Positions 24,164-35,674 of a stretch of 64,000 bases of DNA are shown here, in pieces; position 1 is the first letter of the stretch, and every line of letters begins with the position of its first letter. Origin of the DNA: Rhodamnia argentea (taxonomy: Eukaryota > Streptophyta > Magnoliopsida > Myrtales > Myrtaceae); assembly GCF_020921035.1 (NCBI RefSeq), contig NC_063152.1, positions 7,454,001 to 7,518,000 of the forward strand, written 5' to 3'. The translations under genes and the position numbers were made by a program. A model generated the notes under the pieces. The model did not search any database. It was not told the DNA's origin and saw only the letters and a program-made list of their open reading frames with translations.

Positions 24164-24447
24164 TGCCTAATAGTAGCACCCAACGAAAAACAGCATTCTC
24201 TGACTTCTAGGCGTCCCAACCGACTTAGGCAATACAAGAACTGCGGCAGTGCATAGCCGGAGATCCTCCACACGGCACCCCACCGCAAACCGTAGCCGGA
24301 GGTCGAGCTTAGGACAGTTGGCCTCTTCGCACTCGAAGCCGACGATGTGGAATTGCTTCGCCTTGGGGCGAGGTGCACCGGCTCGGGACGCTGTCCATGA
24401 GGGGGCGGGAAGTCCCAAGGGTTTACGAGGCCTGTCTCCGTTGAAGA

Positions 24448-24828
24448 TGTTGGGTTTATGGGTGGGTGGGCCGCCCATGTGGGCTAACACATCCCATTAC
24501 TCGTTATGGATAACTATCGCTTTTAAATGTGATGTCTAATCACGTTCTTTTGTCACCTAACATAATAAGAACATCATCTTTCTCCAAGAAGAAATTACGT
24601 GTGTCGTTCTCATTGTGAAGACAAAGAAGAAAAAAAAAAGAAAAACAACGACGTCTCTCTATGAACGTCAAATCGGTGGACTCTTTTTTTACATCGGGAA
24701 CACTTAATCTCCGAAATAAGAAAGTATGTTTGTAATCATAATATACCTTTTCAATCAGTGATTCAAGACTTTTTGAACATGCTAATTCCCCAATCCATAC
24801 TCATAGAATTAGGGATTGGTTCCCGTCA
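24448..24828 (+). mobile_element. Retrotransposon LTR (TG...CA) followed by tRNA-Met-type primer-binding site
   Basis: The segment begins TGTTGGG and ends CGTCA, and is followed after one or two bases by TGGTATCAGAGC (24830-24841), the standard initiator-tRNA-Met primer-binding site of many plant Copia and some Gypsy elements. About 190 bp of leader follow, to about 25030, then F-box sequence resumes. No gag/pol and no second LTR: a truncated 5' end. Confidence 0.75.
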
Positions 24829-24829
24829 T

Positions 24830-24841
24830 TGGTATCAGAGC
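24830..24841 (+). other. Primer-binding site of LTR retrotransposon
   Basis: TGGTATCAGAGC, complementary to the 3' end of plant initiator tRNA-Met, placed directly after the LTR. Confidence 0.8.
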
Positions 24842-25089
24842 ATCTTGTTCCTATTTCCTGATCGAGTGAATTTCTGTGGTCGAATTAGTGTGAAAAATCC
24901 GTTTTACGAACCTACTATTCCTAGATCAATTCGTGACTTTCTATACAATAAAAGTATTTTTGAACATATAATTAGAACCGTTTCGGCGAAACGAGTCTTT
25001 TGAGTGGTGAAACGAGTCCTATGAACACACAGTGGTCTGCAGCGGGCGGCGGCGGGGACGAAGTTCTCCGCCATGGGTCGCACGTGTAT

Positions 25090-25200
25090 GTTGGAATCAA
25101 ATATTAAATGTGCTAAGCATGTTGTGGTGCGTAAGGCGTTTAATAAACTTGTCGTACTTGGGCTTTAAAGGTATATCACTAGTGATAATTATGTCGTGTT
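25090..25200. repeat. Interspersed repeat R, fragment
   Basis: Matches the right part of 20800-21240 ('gctaagcatgttgtggtgcg...ttaataaacttgtcgta'). Confidence 0.5.
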
Positions 25201-25367
25201 GAGGCCCTACTGAATTCAGTGCATTGGACACTGCGCATTTATATCTAGAGACAGAGATAGTTTCGGTGGATTTAGAGGCTCTTCGGTGGCCTTGTACACG
25301 ATGGATCATATCAAGCAGCTTTCAAAGATCACCTACCTCCAAAGATTTTTCCCTGTATGTGCATACT

Positions 25368-25640
25368 GGCTATGATGATCATCTCCTACAGCAGAAGGGC
25401 ACATGGTTTCATCTTCATCAAAGTTGTAATCTCAAGGGAATACATGGGGCGATTGGCTTCCGACAAAAGATGTCTCTGATCTGAGAACTCTTCACTATGG
25501 CAGAGGCGCACGGGCCAGAACCATGTCTACCAAGGCAGAGACGGCTCGGATGGATTGTCTTGCAAGTCTAAGCATCTTGGCGCAGAGCCATGAATTTCAG
25601 TTCCCAGGTTTCTACGAATTCTGCCGTCAAAAGAGCTTTG
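25368..25640 (-). pseudogene. FbR2: internally deleted F-box 5' remnant
   Basis: Matches FbR1: 25368-25590 corresponds to 17682-17930, then jumps to the segment around 18205-18240, so the F-box core and spacer are deleted. No usable frame. Confidence 0.55.
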
Positions 25641-26324
25641 AAGTTTGAGGTTAATTTGTTGTCGAATTGTTGGCAAACAAGTGATGACCGCTCACTTTAC
25701 ACGCAAACTTCGGACTGTTGGACGATAAGGTGAAACAACAATTGTTATATCGACAGGCATTCGTGACTGTCGAAGTAAAATATATTCATTTCGGGCGTCG
25801 GACGGTCCATAATGGATTTGTATGTAGACAACATCTTCGACTTCCAATTTTAGGTAAATGGTATTTTGGAATATTGGGGTCTTGATTTGCTCTTTCGGTT
25901 TACAAATCGATTCGGATCATACATTCATGGCCCGGAATCATTCTTTCTCTCAAGGATCAGTTGATTTGGCTAAGTTTGTCGCTTATTGGAGGAGCCTTTC
26001 TCATAAGAAAGAGTCATGCCTATTCTGTGTTCATGTTTTGATATTAACTACAGGAATTAGCACATGATCGGAGAAAGATTGAAGAATTGGAAGTAGAAAA
26101 ACATATAAAAGTTGAAACATTTGAAGTCTGATTATCCAACGAGTGATAAGCTGCCAATGGGCCAAAAGAGTGATTTTCCAACCATGACAGTGTCAAAAGA
26201 GTGTAAGTCGGGATGAGCATTGCAGTGCTCATTCAAGTTTAGAAACCTGGATTTTCATATGCTTTTAAAAGGACGTCTCTTTGAAAGGATGATTGAATAT
26301 AACTTCAGTATTTCGGGAAGCTCT

Positions 26325-28491
26325 TCAATAGCTGAGCACTTCTTGCATCACGCCAAGTAGTTCCAAAAGAACAGGGTCTTGATGGCGCTCTTGTCCATAT
26401 TGTGTGGGCAATTCAGCCTTGATAATTAACTTTTCCAGCACAAGTGCATCCCCAAGAAGAAACTTCATCAAGGCGAGCAGATATTTCGACCGAAAACTAT
26501 TAGCTGGAAAGCCGATGATCTCAACTCGTCTGAGATGTTTTGCCAAACATTCAAAGTTCCCCTTCCTTGAACACAAAAAATCTTCTTCATCATAGTTAAA
26601 ACGATCTTTAGATTCTTCATCAAGCTCAAACTGCACATGAACCCCCATTTAAGAAACTTGCTTCGCATTAGATGTGGGTCCACGAGGAAAAGAAAATCCA
26701 TTAGCTCACTAAAATTTCAAACAAACAACCTTCATTTATCCACAGCAAATGCTAGTTAGTTTTACTTTGTATGGAGTCTTAATCAATTTGAGCTCTTAAA
26801 CTCGTCCACACAACAAAATATCTTCTCTTTCTAGGTGCTCATCACCACCCTATTGGTTCAACATCCAAACCTACATGGCAGCCAAAGAACCTCCAGTACA
26901 ACATTGCAGTTACTTTAGAAGTGAACTAAAACAACTTAAAGTTGTCCAGTACAGATGTTGAGTAGACCGACCGAAGTGAGGGGCAATTTTCAATTTCTAA
27001 AACAAATAAGAGTCTAAATTCGATCATCTTTATGTGCTTCTGAAGTGTTAACTCACTGTTTAAATATTTGTGCAAAAAAAAAAAAAAGTCCGCACAAGAA
27101 GCGAACTGAAAACATCATGGCGAAGGAACAAACGTGCAAATTGGTGAAGCCAGCCAGGCGTATGACTAATTTTTCCAGGCATGGTGAACTTCGTAGCAGG
27201 TGCACTATCCCAGGAAGGTCCCAACGAGAGACTGGTGCATTTAGTGTCAAATTCCGACATTTTGACGATGGAGATGGCTCTCCTTCCATCTCCCAATGGG
27301 ACAAAATCTAAGCACAATGAGCAAGCAAAAGAGAGAAGTCTGATCATTATTTGTTTTCCTGCTTAAGGTGAATAAAGACTAACAAAATCTACCGTCCATC
27401 CAAATACTGTATCCCTTGATCCTGTCTCCCACGAAGAATTCACAATGATTCCTCTTCAGAGCACGTCTTATAAAGGGTAGAAAATACGGAGCTCGTACCT
27501 GCAAACACGAACCACCTGTGGCGAGTGTAGGAACTCCGCGCAACTTCTCAAGGAGTCCCTTTAAAAGGTCCCGTATCCTCTCCACATGAGACATACTAAA
27601 ATATAAGATACGAAGATATAAGTTGGCTTCGACCAAAGAGGATACGTCGTCAAGTCTGAACATGGAGTCGTGTGGCGAGAACCCCGACACCCGCAGTGAC
27701 AGCAAATGAGGGGCCCAAAGATTCTCCACGTCAGAGAACAAGGAGGGAACGAGTAGCAAGTCCTTCACACTCGTTGAATCTATTCTGACGTTCTTCACGC
27801 CCTTGCAGGAGTCTAACTCGAGGGACTCTAAAACAGGACTTCCCCTGAGAATTTTCTGGAGGGATTGATCGCACAACTCCCCATGTCTTATTGACAAGAC
27901 CTTAAGACAAGGCCACCGAATACTAGTACCCGACGAAAAACAACAGTAAGAGACCTCCAGGCGCACCAGCCAACTCAAGCGACTCGCGAACCGCGGCAGC
28001 GTGTACAAGAACGGCGAAGCAGTCAGCCCCAGGCAGAGATCCTCCACGCGGCACACCATCGCGAAGCGGAGACAGAAGTCAAGCTTGGGTGAGTTGGCTT
28101 CGTCGTACACGAAGCCGGTGACGTGGAGCCTCTTCACCGTGGGGGAGGTGCTCTGGATCAGGACGCGGTTGACGAGGGACAGGAAGTCGAAGGAGTAGGT
28201 TTCGTGATTGCGAGGCCGGTCTCCGTTGAAGACGAAGTGGGTGATGGTGGTCCAAGTGGACTGCCACCGCTTGGAGAGGACGCTGGTCTTGACGACGTCT
28301 TGGAGGGGCAGGAACGAGAAGATGCGGTGGATCACGTCGTTTGGCAAGGCGCTGATGAGATCGCTGGGGCTCAAAGGAGGAGGAGGTCGGCTCCTGCGAT
28401 TCGGGCGATCGCCAGAGGATTCGCGGTGGATGTCGCCGTGCACGGAGTCTCCGCCATGGAATATGTTTGCGTTCTCGGTCGAGTCCGCCAT
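26325..28491 (-). CDS. FBX4: F-box/LRR gene with replaced start codon and frameshifted FBD exon
   Basis: Exons: 28491-27499 (331 codons), 27307-27134 (58), 26704 downward. F-box DLISALPNDVIHRIFSFL, then SVLSKRWQSTWT; LRR with GSPVLESLELDSCKGVKN; exon 1 ends GGSCLQ at a CAG|GTACGA donor. The ancestral start (ATG at 28457) is followed by a 1-nt deletion, but a second ATG 34 bp upstream (28491), in a copied TCCGCCATGGAATAT context, puts the body back in frame, giving the new N-terminus MADSTENANIFHGGD. In exon 3 a net 1-nt deletion near 26645 (after FLKWG) shifts the frame, ending the protein at 26468 after about 467 residues; the FBD frame survives unread at 26648-26325 and itself has a TGA in place of an Arg codon after VLSY. 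Likely product: F-box+LRR without the C-terminal FBD half. Confidence 0.75.
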
Positions 28492-28650
28492 GGAATATAT
28501 GCTTTCGAGGCTCTAGACTTTTGCGTTTTATATTTATATGGCATAATTTCTTTTTGTTGTGTGCGTATTTCTCTCTTTTTCAATATTTATAAGAATTTTT
28601 GTTTGGTGACCAAGCGAGTGCCCATTGGCCAAGTAACTTTCCCACGTGGA
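28492..28650 (-). promoter_or_regulatory. Proximal 5' region of FBX4, shared with FBX1
   Basis: Conserved with 15800-15960 (gctttcgaggct, gcgttttatattta, atggcataatt, ggtgac). This indicates that FBX1 and FBX4 derive from one gene together with its promoter. Confidence 0.35.
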
Positions 28651-28914
28651 ATCAGGATACCCAAGCAAATCGTTACGAATATTGATCCAAAGGTAAACAG
28701 GAAGAAGCATAATTCTTTCGTCATGCTAACGTGGCATTCAATTAAAAGGCAAAAAAGTGATAAACCTAGTAATCCTTTTGTAATAAGAATCTATATTATT
28801 ATCCACGAAATAGTTATTATGGCAAAAAAAAGGTACTATTTCAATCTATTATCGGTAACATCCATCACGCGGTGGTATTTATGTGGCGGCCATATTTGCC
28901 TAAATAAATAAAAA

Positions 28915-29890
28915 AGATAAATACCATCAAAAATCCTAAACTATGTCCACTGTGACACATTTACCTTAAACTTTTTTTGTGACATCAAAAACTTCAAACT
29001 ATACCCATGGTGACATATTTACCTTAAACCCTTTTTTTATGACACTAAAAATCCTGAACTTGTAACATTGTGACATTAATTTTCCAGTTAAAAGCAGCAA
29101 TTAAAAATATAACATGAATTCAAGGTGGCGTTGATATGGCGCCACGCAAGCATCACATCAGAAAAACGTAAAAAAAGAAGAAGGAAAATCTGAAGTTATT
29201 ATTCATCGTCTTCAACATTCGAGTTCCTCGGGCACTTGTCCATCCACTACCCACTTCTATTTGGAGACACCACCGGAGTGAGATACGATCGATGCGATGA
29301 TTCCCGGCACTTTCCAAAATCATTTGCAATTGTTGATTTGGTGTTTTAGGTGCCTGTGAACGATGAGCTCGTTTGGGACAACGGGACCGCATTCCTTGAG
29401 CCTTGCATTGATTGCATCATCGATACTGTTGGAAAGTTTGGGATCTGTTTGTTCTATGGGATGGATGTTTTTCGGGATGGATGCCTAATTGTCAAAATCC
29501 TGTTTTAAGATCAAATTTGGAATAGATCTTAGCCTGAGCAAGGCCGAGAAAAAGGAAAGGACTGTGTGGCTTAGCTCAGTAGTAAATTGTGACTTATAGT
29601 ATGAAGCATTGGCTTGGCTTTGTGGAGGTTCGAATTTCTCCTGCAATTTGGCTTCAACAAGGGCCAGCTCGGCCTCCTCCAATTCAGGCCCTCCTTGGAT
29701 TCACATCATACTTTTAACTGGAAGGTAAATGTGTTACAATGGTATAAGTCCGGGGTTTCTAGCGTCACAATGAAAAATCTAGGGTCAATGTCTCACAATG
29801 GATACAGTTTAGGATTTTTAACGTCACAAAAAAAATTAGAGTAAATGTGTCACGGTATGCATAGTTTAAGGTTTGTGACGGTATTTTTTC
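28915..29890. repeat. Foldback element, copy b, with 0.6-kb insert
   Basis: Left arm 28915-29090 ('aaatcctaaactatgtccac', 'gtgacacatttacc') is inverted at 29720-29890 ('ggtaaatgtgtt', 'gtatagttta'-like). The centre 29100-29700 has no recognisable gene; a short frame resembling LALVEAKLQEKF occurs on the minus strand but is not convincing. Confidence 0.65.
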
Positions 29891-29934
29891 TAAAAAGAAA
29901 TATTAAAGATACTAAAAAGAGAGGGGTGAATACC

Positions 29935-31445
29935 ACAAAAAATACCAAATTGGTACATCGGTGATAAATTTACCCCAAAATATTTTTTTACCGCAAAAAA
30001 TCTTAAACTGGTACACATATGAGAAATTTATTCTAAATTTTTTTTTGGACCACTAAAAACCTTAAATTGGCACACATTTGATAAATTTACCTCAAATTGG
30101 TACACTTATGACAAGTTTATCATCCATTAATTTTTGTTAAATTTTATCATCAAATTGCCTAGTTGAATGATACGTGGCAATTGTCGAATGTACACATTTG
30201 GAATTTTTATCCTATGTTTATCACATATGTATCAATTTGGGGCATTTCGTTAGGGGTGTGCATGGTCCGGGCCGGTCCGGTCCCAGTATAGAACCGAGGA
30301 CTAGACCAGTAGTCTCGGTCCCCAAATTTTCGGGACCAAGGACTGGACCAGGATTGGATTGGACCGGGACCAGCGGTCCGGCCCGGTCTCGGTCTCGGCC
30401 CGATGGGACTGTTAAAATCTAACCCTTGAAATACAATATGCTTCGATTGCATGTTAAATTACAATCTATACCCCCGGTTGAATAAAAAAACATGACAGTC
30501 CAGTTTGCTCACCTTCATGAAGGTGTGTCTTCGCATAATGTAGGTTTAACAATGACATTAGTCTAACCGCTAACACAATAGAGATATATAAAGGGCAGAA
30601 TTGAAAAAACTTAGCTAGCGAAGACATACTAATAGTGATGTTGTTCACTAAATGAATTCCACATCCAAGCAATGTACAAAAACAAAATACATGATTAATC
30701 ATTGAAATGAACAATCGAAATGCATGAACAGTAAGAAATTGCTACCATTATATTAAATGAACCGATTGAATCACGTCTTTCTAGAAAGAACATGCCAGCG
30801 TACACTCACCACACAATGCACTGGAAAATACCATAATAAATTGGATATACTGTATTCATAACATTGAGGGGCTATTCGAATTTTGTATAGCCTAACAATA
30901 GAAATGGCTCGAGAAATGAACATTGAAAACAAATGAAAACTTCATTTTTTTAATTGTATATATCTATATATATAAATAATTATATGTATTATAGGTGGTC
31001 CAGTCCGGGCTATCCGGGCCGGTCCCATCCACCTAGAACCAAGGATCGGACCGCTCGATCACTGGTCCCATTTATTGGGACCGGAGACCGAACCACCCCC
31101 CTCAAGGACCGGACCAACCCTCCCGGTCCGGTCTGGTCCCAAGCCGGTCCATACCGGTCTGGTCCAGTTTACTCACTCCTACATTTCGTGATATTAACTC
31201 AATTAATGAAAACTAACGAAGGGTGAATTTGTTACAATTGTATTAGTTTGGAGTTTTTTGTGGTTGAAAAAATTAATTTGGGATATATTTATCATGGGTG
31301 TACCAATTTCAAGTTTATTGTAATCAAAAAAATAATTTGGATAAATTTGTCACAGGTGTACCTGTTTGGGATTTTTTATGATCATAAAAATTATTTAGGG
31401 TAAACTTATTACGTATGTGCCAGTTTAGGATTTTTTTGTACAATT
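29935..31445. repeat. Foldback element, copy c, containing GGTCCGG-rich nested repeat
   Basis: Outer arms 29935-30240 and 31195-31445 are inverted versions of the 'aaattggtacacatatgaga..attta' theme. Nested inside, 30250-30420 and 30985-31180 are dense in ggtccgg / ggaccgg words and enclose an AT-rich core. No coding capacity. Confidence 0.6.
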
Positions 31446-31649
31446 AACTCAAAAGAGAGGTAGTTGCCCTCTCCATACAATTATCATAGGAAGATCACTT
31501 CATAATTTATTAAAAATTGCTATTTCTTGTCAATTTTTAAATTAAATTATTCTTAGAATTTTCCTCTAATGGTTTTTAGCATTTTTTTAATAGTTATATC
31601 TTCGATGAAATGAAAAATAGCTGTATAAAAAAGGGGTGAATATTTTCAA

Positions 31650-32420
31650 TCTTTTAGTTGCCGTCTTTTCATGGATAATGAGACATTTTTCAAAAATATT
31701 TTTCAGTAAATCATTTTTTAGGAAAATAACAATATTTTTTTATGTTTGGCTAAAACCTGAAAATAAATGTTACAATAGAAAAATAATCAAAAAAGTCATA
31801 AACTTATTGTAATTGTGCCAATTCAACCATTTAGTCGGCCGATCTTGACATAGATACTTTTTAATAATAATTTTTCTTTTCAATTTTTTTATTTTATCTT
31901 TTCTTTTCTTTTCTTTCTCTTTCAGTTTGTTTTTTTCTTGCCACCGGTCGGCGAGAGTTGTCGTAGCACGCCGGCCACCGGGCAAGCCCATCACAGCCAC
32001 TAGCGAGGCCATAGCCGCCTTCGACCTCGGTTGATGAGGCTCTAGCAAGGTTGGCCTCGCCCATATCTAGGCTAGGCGGCCTTGTCCGCAACCGTGCGTC
32101 TCGATAGCTTGGGTTAGAGAGGCGTGCTCGTGAGCAAGGCAATTGTGCCCACACCCGCGATGGCCTCACCCAATGGTCGGTAAGGAGAAAGAAAAAATAG
32201 AGAGAGAAAGAAGAGAAAAAATAAAAAAATAAAATTGTTAAAATATTATTAAAAATTATCCACATAAGTGCAGGCCGGCCCACTAAATTGAAACAAATGC
32301 AAGAGGATTAGTACTCAATTGACGGAAAAAAAAATTTAGGATTGAATAGACACAATCGTTATAGATTTAAGACTTCTTTTATAATTCTGCCCGTTAAAAT
32401 GTTTTCCACGTTTGGTACAG
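31650..32420. mobile_element. Probable non-autonomous DNA element with GC-rich core
   Basis: Edges resemble 'ttttcatgga...aaatatttttcagtaaatca' and 'aaaatgttttccacg', and enclose a GC-rich block (31935-32180) with 'ggcctcgcc' phrases. The architecture resembles 55282-55840. Ends and target duplication are not defined. Confidence 0.4.
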
Positions 32421-32616
32421 TTGATTTCCTAAGAGAAAATTGCCACAAATTTTGAATTTTTAATTAGTTTTTCCTTTTCTTTTGTTTCCTACTTCCACGG
32501 CTGGCGCTGGCTGCTCACGAGATCAACGCTTTACATTTGCACCATTACTCTCGGGATTAGACCATAAAAAACAGGAAAAATGAGGAGGGAGAAAACAAAG
32601 GCAGCGAAGAGCAATG

Positions 32617-32617
<1 letters not shown>

Positions 32618-32674
<57 letters not shown>
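32618..32674. repeat. (TC)n microsatellite, 57 bp
   Basis: Uninterrupted CT/TC run. Confidence 0.95.
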
Positions 32675-32677
<3 letters not shown>

Positions 32678-33090
32678 GTCGCTCTCCTCGGCGGCTATCC
32701 TCTGCGATTTCGGTTCGTGATTATTGAACATTTCATGTTTTGGCCTCGGTTTTCATTTCGACGGAACTAGATTTCAAGGCGTTTTGGCAAGTAGAGCAAC
32801 GGTGGTCCCATTGCTTTAGTGCATCGGTTTGCTATAAAAGCGACGAACCGAAGACCAACAGCTTGACGATTATCGGTTCCAGCACCGGTAGCGGCAAGAG
32901 CCGTAAGAGCGAGGGCAAGAAGGAGGGGCCATGGAGGCCTCGCCCCAGGTCTATCACGGCCCCCCAAGCCAAGGAGATGGCCTCGCCCCAAGCCTTCGAG
33001 GCCCTTGGCCGAGGGCGACGTGGCCCTCTCTCCCGGTTTGAGTGAGCCCTTCTCGGCGGTCCGGGGTGGCGGGAAAAAAAATTGAAAAGA
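32675..33090. other. GC-rich leader-like patch of unknown origin
   Basis: Follows a pyrimidine microsatellite typical of plant 5' leaders. A plus-strand frame 32740-33045 (start in FISTELDFKAFWQVEQRW) is open for 101 codons, ending in a proline/arginine-rich tail that overlaps repeat-like 'ggcctcgcccc' sequence. The protein is not recognised; it may be a transposon-captured gene piece. Confidence 0.3.
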
Positions 33091-33410
33091 AAAAATAACA
33101 AAATGAGAAAATCTGAATGGAAAATTAAATAAAAAATCCATGTATGGCAATTTTGTCGGAAAGGACACCTAAATGATCGATTTTACTTCGATAAGGCACT
33201 TGAGTGAATAGAGAAAACAAATTATGACATTTAAGCGAGTGTCATACAAAAGATATAGTACTCCTGCTATTCTTATCCCCGTAATCGCTCTTTGTTAATG
33301 ATCCTAAAAACATCTTGAATTCTCAATTTCATTTAAATGGTATATTGGGATTGCGCGGGACCTCCGGGCTTTCTTCGTTATTTTGCTCTTTCCCATATGG
33401 TATTAAAAAA

Positions 33411-33862
33411 GACTAGGGAAAACACCATAAAAAAACCCTTAACCATACCTACTATGACACATTTACCTTAAACATTTTTTTGTGATACCAAAAATCCTAA
33501 AATTATACCCGTGTGACACATTTATCTCAAATATTTTTTTTATGACACAAAAAATCCCAAACTTATAGTAATGTGACATATTTATCCCAAAATTATCTTT
33601 TTGTCACACAAAATCTCCCAAACTTATAAGCATGTGACTCATGTACACTAAATTTTGAGGTAAATATGTCACAAGGATACAAGTTTGGGATTTTTAGTAT
33701 CACAAAAAAAGTTTGGAGTAATGAGTCGCACTAATATAAGTTTGGGTTAAATGCATCACATGGATAAAAGTTTAAGAGTTTTTTATCCAAAAAAGAAGTT
33801 TAGGGTAAATGTGTCACAATTGGTATAGTTTAGGATTTTTTTATGGGTTTTCCCTAGTCTTT
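33411..33862. mobile_element. Foldback/MITE-like element, copy d, with clear inverted ends
   Basis: Begins gactagggaaaacacc and ends ggttttccctagtc, a good terminal inverted repeat that continues into the 'cctaaactatacc...gtgacacatttacc' arms. It sits where exon 1 and intron 1 of FBX5 should be. Confidence 0.75.
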
Positions 33863-33890
33863 TCTTGTGTTACTTGCTCAATGTGCTTAG

Positions 33891-34933
33891 ATTCTGTTCC
33901 TATGGGAGATGGAAGGAGTGACATCTCCATTGTCAAAATTTCAGAATCTGATACTAGCCTCAACAGTTAGTCAATAGGACCTTCCTGAGATAGCACACCT
34001 ACTACAAAGTTCACAGTGTCTAGAAAAATTAGTCATACACCTGGTTGGTTGAGCCAATTTGCAGGTTTGTTCCTTCGCTATGACATTTTCATTTCGCTTA
34101 TTGTGTTGACTTTTATTTCGCACAAATGTTTAAACAGTGAGTTAAAATTTTAGAAGCACATAAAGATGATCAAATTCAAACTCTTACTTGTTTTTGCAAT
34201 TGAAAATTGCCCGTTAACTTCGGTCAGTCTACTCAACATCTGTGGAAGCCAACTTTAAGCTATTTTAGTTCATGTCTTAAAGTAACGGCAGTGCTGTACT
34301 AGAGGTTCTTTTGCTGCCATGTAGGTTTGGATCTTGAACGCATAGGCTAGCAATGAGCACCTAGAAAGAGAAGACTTTATGTTGTGTCGACGAGTTTAAG
34401 TGCTCAAATTGATTAAGACTCCATTTAAAGCAAAACTAACTAGCATCTGTGGTGGACAAATGAAGGTTATTTGTTTGAAATTTTTGTGAACCAATGAAAT
34501 TTTTCTTTTCCTCGTGGACCCACATCTAACGCGCAGTAAGTTTCTTAAATGCGGTGCTCATGTGCAGTTCGAGCTTGATGAAGAAACTAAAGAGCATTTT
34601 AACTTTGAGGAAGAAGATTTTTTGTGCTCAAAGAAGGGTGACTTTGAATGTTTGGCGAAACATCTCAAGAGAGTTGAGATCATTGGGTTTGGAGTTCACC
34701 GTTTTCGAATGAAACATCTGCTCGCCCTGATTAAGTTTCTTCTTGGGGATGCACTTGTCCTGGAGAAGTTGATCATCAAGGCTGCTTTGTGCACACAGCA
34801 TGGACAAGAACATCTTCAAGCTGCTGTTGCTATGGAACTTCTTGCTGTCAGCCGAAATGTGCTCAGCTATCGAAGAGCTTCCAAAACTGCTGAAGTTATC
34901 TTCAACGTCCCTTTTAAAACGGTGTCCCTGTAA
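33891..34933 (+). pseudogene. FBX5: exons 2-3 of an F-box/LRR/FBD gene, plus strand
   Basis: Exon 2 at 33891-34064 (174 nt, right length and splice sites) has two in-frame stops (TAG after TVSQ, TGA after HLVG). Exon 3 sequence to 34933 retains an open FBD from about 34514 (ECLAKHLKRVEIIGFGVH, LIKFLLGDALVLEKLIIKA, ASKTAEVIF). Its splice acceptor is destroyed: the usual TTTTAGTGAG reads TTTTTGTGAA, so both AGs are gone. No exon 1. Confidence 0.8.
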
Positions 34934-35239
34934 AAGCATATGAAAACGGGGGATTCCCATTAATTTCATGGCAAGAGGGTGTATTGCTGGGGGCACTACA
35001 CTGCTCATTCATATTCACTCTCTTTTCGCAGTAAAGTTACATGAACAAGGACAGTATTTGCGAGCAGAACAGGACCATAAGTTCGACTCTTTGAAAACCA
35101 AAACACAATTTACTATCTGTCATTAAGATTTGAAATAACTTTAGATTCTTCAATCTAAAGTAGCTGGTACTTCATTACAATAATCGAAGATTTTACCAAT
35201 TAGATTCAGCGCAATTCGGAACATAACTTGCCTTCACTT

Positions 35240-35655
35240 TAGCCCAATGTGGGTCCAAGATTTGTTCCATGAAATATTCGTTAAGCCGAATCAAGCCGCA
35301 TTGTATATGCCTGGCGTAGAACCTTCTTTTGTTGTTTCTTATTTCAAAGGTCTTCCACAAATGAAGCAAACTTATTGTTCAATGGTCCGAATGCAAAACC
35401 TCCAACTTTTCAAGCCCTTTCGACGGCATAATTCCCAGGAGCCTTGGGAATGTATCCATGGCCGAGAGGGCTTCCCACAGGGTGATCCAAAGCAAGCCCG
35501 TTTTCTCCTTCTTCACCCCTTCCTCTGAAACGAAGCGAGGAATCCCGATGGTTTCATTAGCGCCTTTACCGAACGGCCTGGGGACGATTGTGTATATTAT
35601 TTCACTGGGGACATGCAAATTCAAATGCAGTGTATATTTGATTGGTGTCCTCTAA
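35240..35655 (+). pseudogene. FbR3: F-box gene 5' remnant, plus strand
   Basis: From the ATG at 35458 it reads MAERASHRVIQSKPVFSFF and PLPNGLG, similar to the N-termini of FbR1 (MAESSAHG) and FbR5 (CALPNALV). Upstream 35240-35400 matches the inverted sequence 38090-38300 ('tcttcatcaaatgaaacaaacttat' type). The frame loses the F-box after LPNGL. Non-functional. Confidence 0.6.
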
Positions 35656-35674
35656 GCTATGAGTGTAAATGCAT

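Larger units (their letters stand above)
24166..25075 (-). pseudogene. FBX3: F-box/LRR exon-1 fragment split by an LTR-retrotransposon remnant
   Basis: The minus strand carries an LRR-region piece (24447-24166: KQFHIVGFECEEANCPKLDL..., RVEDLRL, QFLYCLSRLGRLEVRECCFSL in shifting frames) and, beyond a retroelement at 24448-25030, about 40 bp of the N-terminal leader ending with the conserved start context ctccgccatggg near 25070. The F-box core is absent. The 3' half was replaced by WRAP53-like copy C. Non-functional. Confidence 0.75.

Noticed and set aside
28123..28911. 262-codon plus-strand frame
   Set aside because: Antisense of FBX4 exon 1 plus its promoter; no own domain.
32531..32731. 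Glu/Arg repeat protein
   Set aside because: Translation of the (TC)n microsatellite.
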